Assembly (NCBI GenBank): GCA_028282885.1
Contig: JANQGX010000089.1
Coordinates: forward strand, 25,751-89,750
Source of the DNA: SAR324 cluster bacterium
GTDB taxonomy: Bacteria > SAR324 > XYD2-FULL-50-16
Direction of reading: 5' to 3'
Length of the DNA stretch: 64,000 nt
Shown: positions 9,701 through 18,540 of the stretch, piece after piece
How positions within the stretch are numbered: position 1 is the stretch's first letter
Layout: every line of letters starts with the position of its first letter
Notes under the pieces: model-generated
Told to the model about the DNA's origin: nothing
Database searches by the model: none
The model's input: the letters and a program-made list of their open reading frames with translations, nothing else
Position numbers and translations under genes: made by a program

Positions 9701-10883
9701 TTCATCCGATAAAACGATCCTGATTATAGATGATGATCGACGATTTGCCGAACTACTTCTGGACCTGACAAGAAAAAGTGGTTTTAAAGGGCTCGTTACC
9801 AATAACGGAATCCGTGGTTATGGTTTGGCAGAAGAGTACGAACCCGACGCCATCATTCTCGATATAAATCTGCCCGGAATGACGGGCTGGGAAGTTATGC
9901 AACGTCTCAAAAGCAATCCAAAAACCCAGGCCATTCCCGTTCATTTCCTTTCGGTCCTGGACAAGAAAAAAGTCAGTCTGAAGATGGGTGCCATGGGATT
10001 TTTAAGCAAACCGGTCAGCGTCGATGAACTCAATCAGGTCTTTGCCAAAATCAGCCATCTGATCAACAAAACGGTTAACCATATTCTGATTGTTGAAGTC
10101 CACAGAGACAAAAGAGAAAGTCTTAACGCAGTGTTCAAGAACAAAAGGGACATTACTCTGCACTATGCTGCCGATGCATCGGAAGCTTCAAAGATCCTGA
10201 ACAGCAGCAGCATTGATCTGATGATTCTTGATCTCAGTCTGCCAAGCCTGTCCGGAATGGATATACTGCAAAAACTGGAACCGGAAGTAACGGGTTCAAT
10301 GCCCCCCATCGTTGTGTATACAGGCAACCACATTACCCAGAAAGAGGAAGTGGAACTAAGAAAGCATGTCGAAAGCATTATCATAAAAGGTGAAAATTCA
10401 CCTGACAGGCTTCTGGACGAAGTAGAGCTGTTTCTTCACCGGGTAAAAAAGGATCTCGCTCCCGAAAAGAAGAACATGTTGGATCTGTTAAACAATCACG
10501 ATGAAGTGCTAAACGGGAAAACAGTCTTGCTGGTGGATGACGACATGAGAAATGTGTATGCACTGATGAATATTCTGGAAGAATATGGGCTAACCGTCAA
10601 AGTTTCCACCAATGGCAAGGAAGCTTTGGAAACATTGAATGCGGAAAACGATATTAACCTGGTGTTGATGGATATGATGATGCCGGAAATGGATGGTTAT
10701 GAATGTATCCAAATCATAAGAAAGCAGAATCGCTGGGAAAAGCTTCCCGTCATTGCTCTGACTGCCAAGGCAATGAAAGGGGATCGTGAAAAATGCATTG
10801 ATGCCGGTGCCAATGACTATCTTTCCAAACCGATAGATACCAATAAACTGTTTTCGCTACTGAGGGTATGGCTCTATGAATAA
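6759..10883 (+). CDS. Membrane hybrid histidine kinase, periplasmic sensor-HAMP-GAF-HisKA-HATPase-REC-REC-REC
   Basis: A 1374-residue protein. Transmembrane helix 1 (about 10-31) and helix 2 (about 325-345) enclose a periplasmic domain of about 290 residues of Cache-like appearance. HAMP (348-400), GAF (about 425-570) and a long Gln/Glu-rich coiled coil built from 'QQEELRQ(A/S)NEELQ' repeats (575-690) lead to HisKA ('MSHELRTPLNG', phospho-His 693) and HATPase. Three receivers follow at about 986-1105, 1107-1225 and 1254-1374. The first and third have intact Asp pockets. The middle one reads 'LIVEVHRD', so one acidic pocket residue is missing, although its 'LILDLSLP' Asp is kept. The gene overlaps cheR by 8 bases, and CheB and another kinase follow with overlaps, so these proteins are made together. 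The likely input is the binding protein encoded just upstream. Confidence 0.93.
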   Translation: MKLTIGKRLAIGFTSALIMLLVVTTYALMVSQRSLEQAVSKNSEHLSEALLLDIKKAVFYTVEAMKLEVRQEYIQSALSGKSVGLIKKPVKSEPGGSASLKTRPQSTIITPSRNNSAANNQLLSQQLEERFFKYYEKTLGYRLIRYLRFLDRQGAEILTVGNTGDFRKVSNTHRRIAETEGFHIGEVRYNQERGTGILPLIITVRNNKDTLLGYLHLGMFASHFFHIAQLDIPKYKSTRIHLLSKSGKKLHSTQAFKFMEDLSKTEIFLNIKSNQGSFKSLKGNRIKLFSYIRTQGNTPENQLDWILLIENDEGEVLAPISDLRNQILLALVIVILFFGFMSFFISRSIVRPILKLNRGVSIIGRGNLDYSLETTSRDEIGDLSLAFNKMAINLKQVDQKLRQKQRTLEDENQIKTLQTELNNKMQGELNPIHLAEIIINYLAEFLDAQTGAVYLLNDQNELKLTAGYAYWKLSQNDHCLKMGEGIIGQAAVEGKTLSIVDIEEEFLVVDAGIVKIVPRNFLACPILFQGKVSGVVFLGAVKSFSPFKKRILKTVLENIGVTINSSLARIRLQELLEETQAQSEELQEQQEALRIVNEELEGQTQALRQSESELQSQQEELRQSNEELQIQQEELRQANEELEEKSEALKSQKHEVVSKNQELEKVGKKLKQQSLELETSNRYKSEFLANMSHELRTPLNGLLIFAQLLYENNQGNLTDKQVKFAKDIHSCGIELLHLINDILDLSKIEAGKMELKLNLVHFADLVEYLNHTLKPLADKKQLGFEVKLVEDFPKALTTDHQRLIQILKNLVSNGIKFTDQGKVKVNFFLPESLPEPLNLKQGKFVAISVSDTGIGISEDDQMMVFEAFQQVDGKTDRQFGGTGLGLSISRELANILGGEIFLQSSPDQGSTFTLFLPLESKQESPKEIVPVEVIGENPQPSVIPEQPVVKQDPAVSLSESENHPGQADEESPGWDDRNSLDSSDKTILIIDDDRRFAELLLDLTRKSGFKGLVTNNGIRGYGLAEEYEPDAIILDINLPGMTGWEVMQRLKSNPKTQAIPVHFLSVLDKKKVSLKMGAMGFLSKPVSVDELNQVFAKISHLINKTVNHILIVEVHRDKRESLNAVFKNKRDITLHYAADASEASKILNSSSIDLMILDLSLPSLSGMDILQKLEPEVTGSMPPIVVYTGNHITQKEEVELRKHVESIIIKGENSPDRLLDEVELFLHRVKKDLAPEKKNMLDLLNNHDEVLNGKTVLLVDDDMRNVYALMNILEEYGLTVKVSTNGKEALETLNAENDINLVLMDMMMPEMDGYECIQIIRKQNRWEKLPVIALTAKAMKGDREKCIDAGANDYLSKPIDTNKLFSLLRVWLYE

Positions 10884-11721
10884 GGTTGAAAACGGAAATC
10901 ACCTTACTGTCGATGAAATTGAGATCAAGCTGCTGCTGGATGCCATCTTCCTGAAGTATGGATATGACTTCAGAAACTACTCCAGGGCCTCGATCAAAAG
11001 ACGAATTACCCAACACAAGACAATAGCGGGCTATCAAAAGTTGTCTGATCTTCAGCATCAAATCCTGGTTGAAGAGCCGGCTTTCAGGAAACTGCTTCAT
11101 GATCTCTCCGTTAATGTTACTGAAATGTTTAGAGATCCCTTGTTTTATAAAAAATTCAGGACGGATATCGTTCCCATTTTGCAAACCTATCCGTTTGTCC
11201 GCTTATGGGTCGCGGGCTGCTCAACGGGTGAGGAAGTATACTCACTGGCTATCATCCTTTATGAAGAAGGGCTGCGGGAACGGTGTCAAATCTATGCCAC
11301 GGATCTGAATGAATCGGTTTTGAAAAGGGCAAAAACCGGAATTTTTCCCATCAGCAAAATCAAAGAGTACACAACCAATTACATTCAGGCGGGAGGTTCA
11401 GAACAGTTTTCCGATTACTACACTGCCCGGTACGATTCCGCCATCATGAAAAAGTTTTTAAAGGACAAAATTGTTTTCTCTTCTCATAACCTGGCGATAG
11501 ACGGTGTGTTTAATGAAATGCAGGTCGTCACTTGCAGAAACGTCATGATCTACTTCAACAGGAAATTGCAGAATCGGGTGGTCACGCTTTTCAGAGATAG
11601 TCTGTGTACTGGCGGATTCCTGTGTCTGGGCAAGAAAGAAACTATGAAATTTCTGTCCTGCGAAAAGGACTTCATCGAAATTGCCGATCAGGAACGAATC
11701 TACCGGAAACATAAATCATGA
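10876..11721 (+). CDS. cheR: CheR-type protein-glutamate methyltransferase
   Basis: The 281-residue protein has the CheR N-terminal helical domain ('YGYDFRNYSRASIKRRI'), the 'SVNVTEMFRDP' loop, the SAM-binding motif 'VAGCSTGEEVYSLAI', 'ATDLNESVLKRAK' and 'VTCRNVMIYF'. CheR uses S-adenosylmethionine to methylate glutamates of chemoreceptors. No methyl-accepting protein, CheA, CheW or CheY of classical type is encoded in this window. Because the gene is translationally coupled to the hybrid kinase before it (8-base overlap) and to CheB after it (ATGA overlap), the substrate may be the coiled coil of the kinase itself or a distant receptor. This kind of kinase-CheR-CheB grouping is known from multi-sensor kinases in other bacteria. 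Confidence 0.95.
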   Translation: MNKVENGNHLTVDEIEIKLLLDAIFLKYGYDFRNYSRASIKRRITQHKTIAGYQKLSDLQHQILVEEPAFRKLLHDLSVNVTEMFRDPLFYKKFRTDIVPILQTYPFVRLWVAGCSTGEEVYSLAIILYEEGLRERCQIYATDLNESVLKRAKTGIFPISKIKEYTTNYIQAGGSEQFSDYYTARYDSAIMKKFLKDKIVFSSHNLAIDGVFNEMQVVTCRNVMIYFNRKLQNRVVTLFRDSLCTGGFLCLGKKETMKFLSCEKDFIEIADQERIYRKHKS

Positions 11722-12287
11722 ACCGCCAACCAAAAGCGATTGTTCTGGGAGTCTCCACGGGCGGGTGGCAGGCGTTGAACCGGACCATTCCGGAACTGCC
11801 TGAGCATTTCCCGGTACCATTAATCACGGTTCAGCACATGGCTTCTTCATCCGATAATATATTGGTTAAAACCCTGGATCAGGCATCGCACCTGACCGTC
11901 AAGGAAGCTGACGAGAAAGAGACGCTCAATAAAGGAACCGTCTATATAGCGCCTGCCAATTATCATTTAATGGTGGAAAAAAACATGACATTGAGCCTTT
12001 CGACCGGACAACCAGTGAATTTCTCCCGGCCTTCAATAGATGTACTGTTCGAAACGGCAGCAGACGCTTTTGGAGCAAGCCTTATCGGCGTTCTGTTAAC
12101 TGGGGCAAGCAAAGATGGCAGCCTTGGTATGCTCAGAATCAAAAACAGAGGAGGTTTGACGATTGTACAAGATCCGAAAACAGCCGCCGCACCTCTCATG
12201 CCCCAATCTGCAATTGATTTGATTGAGGCCGACTACGTCACTGGACTGGATGAATTAGCAAATCTGCTAGTGGAGTTAACATGTTAG
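11718..12287 (+). CDS. cheB: CheB-type methylesterase, catalytic domain only
   Basis: At 189 residues this is the catalytic domain without the usual N-terminal receiver. The Ser-His-Asp triad is visible: Ser in 'GVSTGGWQAL', His in 'VQHMASS' and Asp in 'LLTGASKDGSLGM'. The enzyme hydrolyses glutamate methyl esters or deamidates glutamine. It starts in the ATGA overlap with cheR, and the next kinase gene begins inside its last codons. Without its own receiver, activity may be set by binding to a receiver of the flanking hybrid kinases. The phrase 'GASKDG' replaces the common 'GMGSDG'. Confidence 0.93.
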   Translation: MNRQPKAIVLGVSTGGWQALNRTIPELPEHFPVPLITVQHMASSSDNILVKTLDQASHLTVKEADEKETLNKGTVYIAPANYHLMVEKNMTLSLSTGQPVNFSRPSIDVLFETAADAFGASLIGVLLTGASKDGSLGMLRIKNRGGLTIVQDPKTAAAPLMPQSAIDLIEADYVTGLDELANLLVELTC

Positions 12288-14323
12288 ACGAAATGCAGCC
12301 CAAAATACTCCTGGTCGATGACAAACAGGAAAACTTAGACGCCTTGACCAACCTTCTGGCCGAATTCAAGGCAGATCTTTATACAGCCTCAAGCGGAAAC
12401 AAGGCATTGGAACTGACCTTGAAACATAATTTCGCACTGATTCTGCTCGATGTGCAGATGCCCAAAATGGACGGATTTGAAACGGCGAACACTATGCGTT
12501 CCCGGATAGATTCACCGATCGTCCTCGTAACGGCCTTTAGCAGCGATAATGAAAATATTCGAAAAGGATACGAAAGTGGCGCCATTGATTATTTGGTTAA
12601 ACCCATCGATCCGGTCATTCTCCGGGGTAAGGTAAAGATATTTCTGGATCTTTATAAACAGAAAATGCTCCTGGAAGCTTCCAATCAAAGACTCCATCAG
12701 GAGGTTCAGCGAAGGAAAGAGATTGAAGAGGAACTAAGACATGCTTATGAGATCGTAGAGTCAACAGTCAAAGAACGAACAGCAGAGCTTAGAAAAGCCT
12801 TTGAGGAACTGGCACAGAATGAGAACCGAATGCGACTGGTGATAGACAATATACCGGCCATGCTGGCGTTAATTAACCGCGACCGGACTTATGAATACGC
12901 GAACCAACAGTATATCCGTCTCGCACAGTTTGACGGAGATCCCCGATGTAAACATCTCCAAGAGGTTCTGGGAGAGGATGTCTATAGCAGTTTGAAACCT
13001 TACGTCGACAAGGTGCTTCAAGGCGAAACCGTTTCCTTCGAGACCGAATTGCAGGATGGAGAGCAAAACCTCTTCGTCAAGTCGGATTATATCCCCCACA
13101 AAGTGGAAGAGCGTGTCCTGGGCTATTTCGCACTGATTCAGGACATCACCAAACAGAAGGAAGAGGAGGAAAACAGGCTTTTGATTAACGCACAAATCCA
13201 ACAAATCAAGAAACTAAAAGCACTTTCAACACTTTCCGGCGGTGTTGCTCATGAATTCAACAACCTGCTGGTTCCCATTATCGGATTCAGCAAAATGGTT
13301 CGCAAATCTGTATCAGATGCAAGCATCGAAGCCAATTACCTGGACCGAGTTGTCAACACAGCCTACAGAGCGAGAGATATTGTATCACAAGTCAGGATTT
13401 TCAGTCAGAAGTGGGAAATACGAAAAGAGAAAATACAACCGGAGTCACTGATCAAAAATCTGTTAGCTGAAATCGAGAAAGCAAAGAACAGCAACATTGA
13501 GACCTCCCTCTCTGTCACCAGACCGGTACCGCCTATTACAGGAAATCGGCTGCAGCTCAAGCATATCATTTCAAACCTGTATGCCAACGCCAACGAAGCG
13601 ATGTCGAACGGCGGCAAACTTAATATCAGGCTTTTCAAATCCAAAATTGGACCGAAGTCGCACACCAACCATATTGTTTCACAGCACTCCAGCCTTTGTT
13701 TCGAATTTCAGGACAACGGCCCGGGTATGGATGATGAAACAGTTGAGCAGGCTTTTGTTCCCTTCTTTTCCACCAAAGAGCCCGGAAAACATACAGGCCT
13801 GGGACTCTCCGTCGTGATGGGGATTATCGAACAAATGGGTGGGAGTATCGAAATGGAGAGTTCGCCGGGAGAAGGCTCCACCATTAGAATGTTCTTTCCT
13901 ATAGCGGATTCAGCTGAAAATGAGATCGGACCTGAAGAGAAAACGACAAAACAGAAAAATCATGTCCTTTTAATAGACAACAATGAGGCCACCCTGGAAC
14001 TCCATCGTTTGAGCCTGGAAGAGGCAGGTTACCAGGTGGATATTGCTAGAGATGGTGAAAGCTTTCTTGAACTGTTTGAAAAACAGCCATCCTATTATGA
14101 TGTTGTTGTTGTCGAGCAACTGCTTTCAGCCAGATCCGGTTCGGAATTGATAAGGAAAGTCAAGAATATACGTCCGGATATACCATCGATTCTCTGCACA
14201 GGTTTCGTCAGTAACGAAAACGAAGAGGAGTTGGCGGGATTGGGCATCAACCGCATTATTATCAAACCGTTCGAATGCGAAGAGTTGGGAAGGGAGATTA
14301 AAGATGTCCTGGTTGAAGCATAA
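12281..14323 (+). CDS. Hybrid histidine kinase, REC-coiled coil-PAS-HisKA-HATPase-degenerate REC
   Basis: A soluble protein of 680 residues. The N-terminal receiver (about 5-125) is canonical ('LLVDDKQEN', 'ILLDVQMPKMDG', 'YLVKP'). A coiled coil, PAS (about 180-300), HisKA ('SGGVAHEFNNLLVP', His near 324) and HATPase with 'DNGPGMD' and 'HTGLGLSVVMG' follow. The last receiver (about 565-678) is odd: the phospho-acceptor Asp is replaced by Glu at about residue 612 ('VVVVEQLLS'), the 'MP' after it is lost and one pocket acid is Asn ('IDNNE'), while the Thr and Lys ('LCTGF', 'IIKPF') remain. The gene overlaps cheB by 7 bases. The N-terminal receiver probably accepts phosphate from the upstream three-receiver kinase. 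Confidence 0.92.
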   Translation: MLDEMQPKILLVDDKQENLDALTNLLAEFKADLYTASSGNKALELTLKHNFALILLDVQMPKMDGFETANTMRSRIDSPIVLVTAFSSDNENIRKGYESGAIDYLVKPIDPVILRGKVKIFLDLYKQKMLLEASNQRLHQEVQRRKEIEEELRHAYEIVESTVKERTAELRKAFEELAQNENRMRLVIDNIPAMLALINRDRTYEYANQQYIRLAQFDGDPRCKHLQEVLGEDVYSSLKPYVDKVLQGETVSFETELQDGEQNLFVKSDYIPHKVEERVLGYFALIQDITKQKEEEENRLLINAQIQQIKKLKALSTLSGGVAHEFNNLLVPIIGFSKMVRKSVSDASIEANYLDRVVNTAYRARDIVSQVRIFSQKWEIRKEKIQPESLIKNLLAEIEKAKNSNIETSLSVTRPVPPITGNRLQLKHIISNLYANANEAMSNGGKLNIRLFKSKIGPKSHTNHIVSQHSSLCFEFQDNGPGMDDETVEQAFVPFFSTKEPGKHTGLGLSVVMGIIEQMGGSIEMESSPGEGSTIRMFFPIADSAENEIGPEEKTTKQKNHVLLIDNNEATLELHRLSLEEAGYQVDIARDGESFLELFEKQPSYYDVVVVEQLLSARSGSELIRKVKNIRPDIPSILCTGFVSNENEEELAGLGINRIIIKPFECEELGREIKDVLVEA

Positions 14324-14382
14324 TTTGTTAACTTACTTACTCTGGTCCGACAGGGCAGAAATACATTAACCAAGTAGGCGCC

Positions 14383-15315
14383 ATGCAAAACAACAATACA
14401 GACCTGATTTTAGGAGGCCGAATCCTGGTGGTTGAAGACCTGGAGGATAGCAGGTTCTATCTGCAAAATCTCCTTGAACAAAAAGGATTTATAACCGAAG
14501 CGGCGGAAAATGGAAAAGTGGCCTTTCAAAAATTCAAGGAGGGGCGTTTCGATCTTGTCATCACAGATTTAAAGATGCCGGGGATGAGTGGGATAACATT
14601 GCTAAAAATGATCCGGGAAACTAATCCTGATATACCGGTCATCATGATTTCCGCTTACCGGGAAATTAATGACGTGGTGGAAGCACTAAGAATTGGTGCC
14701 TGTGACTACATTGCCAAACCATATGAAGAGAAGGACCTATTCCGGAGTATTGACCGGGCAATCCGATTAACGGATCTGGGTAGAACCCAAAAGATCTGTG
14801 CCAGCTATGTAACCTCGGAAATAAGAAGATTTGAATTTGATAACCAGCCCGAATATATCAATTCGATGGCCCGATTTCTCTGCCGGGATCTGGCCCTCCA
14901 GGGAATGCACGCCGAAATGCAGTCAATGCAGGTTTCCCTGATAGAAGCACTTAATAATGCGATTTTTCATGGAAATCTGGAAATCAGTTCCGATGTCAAA
15001 GATTCGAATGATATCTCCAGTTTCAAACAGTACCTGAAGATAGCCAATAAAAGAAGGTCCCTGAATCCATATAAATCGCGGAAGGTGACCATTGTTTATA
15101 CTCTAAACAGTGAAAAAACCGAATATGTAGTCCGGGACGAAGGACCCGGATTCGATTTCAAAACTTTGCCGGATCCCTTAGATCCTGAAAGCTTCATTAA
15201 ACCGACTGGTAGAGGTATTTTACTGATTCAGACTTTTTGCGATGAGGTGACCTGGAATGAAAAAGGGAATGAGATCACCCTGGTTAAATACCGGGATAAC
15301 AGGGGTCAGGATTGA
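14383..15315 (+). CDS. Receiver fused to an RsbW/SpoIIAB-type anti-sigma kinase domain
   Basis: The 310-residue protein has an N-terminal receiver (about 12-130: 'LVVEDLEDS', 'VITDLKMPGMSG', 'MISAYRE', 'YIAKPY'). A C-terminal HATPase_c_2 domain carries the N box 'SLIEALNNAIFHGN', the G1 box 'RDEGPGFD' and the G2 box 'GRGILLI'. This HATPase subtype is that of anti-sigma factor serine kinases, which phosphorylate STAS antagonists. It is not a His kinase, since no HisKA is present. A STAS protein (18541) and a SpoIIE-type phosphatase (15439) are encoded next on the same strand, giving all three parts of a partner switch. The receiver would link the switch to the phosphorelay upstream. No sigma factor gene is present in the window. 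Confidence 0.9.
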   Translation: MQNNNTDLILGGRILVVEDLEDSRFYLQNLLEQKGFITEAAENGKVAFQKFKEGRFDLVITDLKMPGMSGITLLKMIRETNPDIPVIMISAYREINDVVEALRIGACDYIAKPYEEKDLFRSIDRAIRLTDLGRTQKICASYVTSEIRRFEFDNQPEYINSMARFLCRDLALQGMHAEMQSMQVSLIEALNNAIFHGNLEISSDVKDSNDISSFKQYLKIANKRRSLNPYKSRKVTIVYTLNSEKTEYVVRDEGPGFDFKTLPDPLDPESFIKPTGRGILLIQTFCDEVTWNEKGNEITLVKYRDNRGQD

Positions 15316-15438
15316 TCAAGGTTAAGAGGATTCATAGTCCGGAAAGCATTTGAAACTACCAGTAGAGATTAAACTGTCCAATATCAGGGTAAATATTCAC
15401 AAAATAAACCAAGACATCATCACTGAACAGGTGACCGA

Positions 15439-18400
15439 ATGAACAGTCAGGCAGATGCGGCTTCCCAACAAATAAAAGGCTGGGTGTCGGGCCAAAATCC
15501 GACATTAAGATATGCCACCCTGGGATTTCTTATGGGGTTGGTATTCCCTCTTTTCAGCACCTTAATTGAAAGCTGGAACAGATTTTCAGTCATCAGTTTC
15601 GACTATATCCTGAGAGTCCAAAGCGAAACCCCCCTGCTCTGGGTAATCGACCTGGCACCGGTTGTTCTTGGGCTGTTTGCTGCGTTCATGGGGATCAAAC
15701 AGAAGAAAATTGCAGGTATCATAAGTACCCTTAGACAAACAATTAAAACCCAGACTGGTGAACTCGTACAGGCCAATCGTCGGCTGGCAGACATCCTTCA
15801 ATCCATGGGAGACCTTGTAATCATCCTGGATAAGAAGGGTTGGATAAAGGAAGTCAACATAGCGGTAGTTAAATCCTTTGGATTGGAAGAGACCGACCTG
15901 ATCGACCAGCCGGTTTCGATTCTTTTTGGAGTGGAAGATCATAAAAGAATCAGCTCAAATTCTCCTGTGGACATGTTCGATTTCGGATTCCAGAAACACA
16001 TCGAAGGGACCTATCAAACACGGTACGGTCACAGTATCTGCTTGGAAACAACGGTAACCAATATATTAAACAGCCTGGGAAAGGTGGAAGGTGTGGTGTG
16101 TGTATCTCACGATATCAGTGACCGAAAAAAAAGGGAGGAAATGCTGGAGAAAAGCAGAAAAGCGTATGAATCCCTGTTTGAAGCCTCTCCTATTCCCATC
16201 ATCGTCGACCAGGATAACGGGATCGTTTTTCATAACCGGGAAATCGAAAACACGCTGGGATTTTCGGCTGACCAGATTCAAAGCAAAACCCTAGAAGAAT
16301 TCATCCATCCTGACGACAGGGAAACAGCATTAAACGGGCACTCAAAAGTTGAATCAGGCGTTCAAAACAACGGGAAACCTGTTTTTCGCATCATTACCCC
16401 TGATGGCGAAACCCGCTGGTTGGAGGTCAGGTCGACAAGTATGACCTGGAATGATAGACCTGCCCTGCTCAGTTTCATTATCGATATTACCGATCGGCAC
16501 AAAATGGAACTTGAAATACAGGAAAGTGAAAAGCAATATCGCGGGCTAGTCCAGTCGATCAATACCATTGTCATGAAAGTTGACAACCAGTTTCGATTTA
16601 CCTTCCTCAATAAATTCGGGCAGGAGTTTTTTGGATACAGTGAAGAAGAGGTATTGGGATTAAGCGTTTTGGATACCATCACGCCCAAGAGAGATGCGAA
16701 AGGAAATGATCTCCGGTCAATGACCCGGAAAATCCTGGAAAACCCTGCCGAATTTACGGAAAACGAGAATGAAAATATCCGCAGCAATGGAGAACGGATT
16801 TGGGTCGCTTGGCGAAACCGACCCGTTTTTGATGAACAGAACAACCTGCTTGAAATCCTGTCTACCGGATATGATATCACAGAAAGGGTAAATGCCGAAA
16901 ACATTGTAAAACAGAAAACCGCACAACTTGAAGACAGTATTAAGGAGTTAAACTGCCTCTACGGAATGTCCAAACTGACAGAGTTGCACGGAAAATCACC
17001 TCAAACCTTCCTGCAGGAGACAATTGAACTCATTCGATCATCCCTACAGTATCCGGAGTTGGCCGGAGTTAAACTGCTCCTCAAAGGAGAGGAATACTTT
17101 ACTTTTGGGTTTCAGAATTCCCTCGTGAAGATATCTGAAGTCATTTATAAAAATCAAACACATGTCGGCACTCTCGAGGTTCACTACCGATATGACGAAT
17201 CGAAACGAAGCATCGTTGGATTTTTGACCCGGGAGACAAAACTGTTGCAGGTCATTGCAGATCGGATCGGTAGAGCCCTGGAGCACTTTGCCCTGGAAGA
17301 TGCCCTTAAAGAAAGCGAGACCCGCTATAAGCTGGTTTTCAATAGCGCTCCTATACCCCTGCTTGTAACCCAAGATGAAAAGTTTTGTTTCGCTAACAAA
17401 CAAGCCGAAGCGCTTTTTGGATATTCCAGGGAAGATTTGTTCTCAAGGCCCTTTATTGAGTTTGTTTACGAGGAGGACAGGAAAATTGTCTTCGACAGAT
17501 ACCAGAAAAGAATTCGGGGAAAAGAGGCAATACCGAATTATTCCTACCGAATTCTAAATAGATTAGGGGAAGTCAGGTGGGTAGAAATCATATCTATCCC
17601 TCTTGCCTGGAATAACAGACCAGCCACCTTGAGCTTTCAGATGGATATTACCGACAGGCTTGAATCAGAAAAAAAGATCAGGGAGCAGAATCAAATACTG
17701 GAACAAGTGCACAGCCAGATGACAGATGAACTAGAGCAAGCCCGACTTGCGCAGCTCACCCTGCTCCCGGCCAAAATCCCCAAACTGCAGAATATCAGGG
17801 TCGCCAGAAGATATGAACCCATTACACACATTGGCGGTGACTTCTATGACCTTTTTAACGAGAAGGACCGCCTGGGAATCCTGGTGGGCGATGTTACAGG
17901 GCATGGTATTCCGGCCGCGCTTCTCTCATTCCTTTTTCTGACAACGTTTAAGAATCACCAGCAGAACGGTAGCAAACCCGATGAGATTATCAATCGAACC
18001 AACACGATGCTTGCGGGAAACCTGCCACAGGGCAAATATGCCAGTATGTTTTATTGCAGCTATCACCAGTCTGAACGAATACTCAGGTTCAGCAGTGCCG
18101 GACATCCTCCGGCCATTCTGCTGCGACCGAATACCGGTGAGCTGATCTACCTGAAAACCGGAGGCATGGTCGTAGGCATGTTCAAAGACCCCATGCTGCC
18201 TTTTGAAACCAGGGAGATCGAGTTACAGCCCGGTGACAAGGTTCTCATTTATACGGACGGGATTATTGAGATTTCCGACAAACAGAACAAGATGCAGGAA
18301 CCGGAGATCTTCGAAGAGTTTCTTAGCACCCAGATGCAGATTCCTATCGAAAAACTGCTGGACAAAATCTATCGCTATTGTCTTAGCGTCACCGGTTTCG

Positions 18401-18447
18401 AGGGATTTGACGATGATATAACCATGATAGGACTGGAGATATTCTGA
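15439..18447 (+). CDS. Membrane multi-PAS sensor with C-terminal SpoIIE/RsbU PP2C phosphatase
   Basis: A 1002-residue protein. Two hydrophobic segments near the N terminus ('TLGFLMGLVFPLFSTLI' and 'VIDLAPVVLGLFAAFMGI') should anchor it in the inner membrane. Three PAS domains (about 108-230, 240-360, 365-485), a GAF-like segment (490-620) and a fourth PAS (about 625-745) follow, with D-I-T-x-R linkers between them. The end is a PP2C phosphatase of SpoIIE/RsbU type (about 770-1002) with metal-binding motifs 'IGGDFYDLF', 'LVGDVTGHGIPAALLS', 'YTDGIIE' and 'GFDDDITMIGLE'. Its expected substrate is a phosphorylated STAS protein, and one is encoded 93 bases downstream. It should reverse the kinase activity of the REC/HATPase protein just upstream. 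Confidence 0.93.
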   Translation: MNSQADAASQQIKGWVSGQNPTLRYATLGFLMGLVFPLFSTLIESWNRFSVISFDYILRVQSETPLLWVIDLAPVVLGLFAAFMGIKQKKIAGIISTLRQTIKTQTGELVQANRRLADILQSMGDLVIILDKKGWIKEVNIAVVKSFGLEETDLIDQPVSILFGVEDHKRISSNSPVDMFDFGFQKHIEGTYQTRYGHSICLETTVTNILNSLGKVEGVVCVSHDISDRKKREEMLEKSRKAYESLFEASPIPIIVDQDNGIVFHNREIENTLGFSADQIQSKTLEEFIHPDDRETALNGHSKVESGVQNNGKPVFRIITPDGETRWLEVRSTSMTWNDRPALLSFIIDITDRHKMELEIQESEKQYRGLVQSINTIVMKVDNQFRFTFLNKFGQEFFGYSEEEVLGLSVLDTITPKRDAKGNDLRSMTRKILENPAEFTENENENIRSNGERIWVAWRNRPVFDEQNNLLEILSTGYDITERVNAENIVKQKTAQLEDSIKELNCLYGMSKLTELHGKSPQTFLQETIELIRSSLQYPELAGVKLLLKGEEYFTFGFQNSLVKISEVIYKNQTHVGTLEVHYRYDESKRSIVGFLTRETKLLQVIADRIGRALEHFALEDALKESETRYKLVFNSAPIPLLVTQDEKFCFANKQAEALFGYSREDLFSRPFIEFVYEEDRKIVFDRYQKRIRGKEAIPNYSYRILNRLGEVRWVEIISIPLAWNNRPATLSFQMDITDRLESEKKIREQNQILEQVHSQMTDELEQARLAQLTLLPAKIPKLQNIRVARRYEPITHIGGDFYDLFNEKDRLGILVGDVTGHGIPAALLSFLFLTTFKNHQQNGSKPDEIINRTNTMLAGNLPQGKYASMFYCSYHQSERILRFSSAGHPPAILLRPNTGELIYLKTGGMVVGMFKDPMLPFETREIELQPGDKVLIYTDGIIEISDKQNKMQEPEIFEEFLSTQMQIPIEKLLDKIYRYCLSVTGFEGFDDDITMIGLEIF

Positions 18448-18540
18448 TTCCGGTCTTTCATGTTTTCTAAGTGTTCTGATTTTATTATCCGGACTCGGCA
18501 GCTCCGGCTGCCTTACACTAAACCCAATCAAAAAAGAGGT

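Noticed and set aside
16362..16904. 180-codon minus-strand open frame
   Set aside because: Antisense shadow of the PAS region in the PP2C protein.
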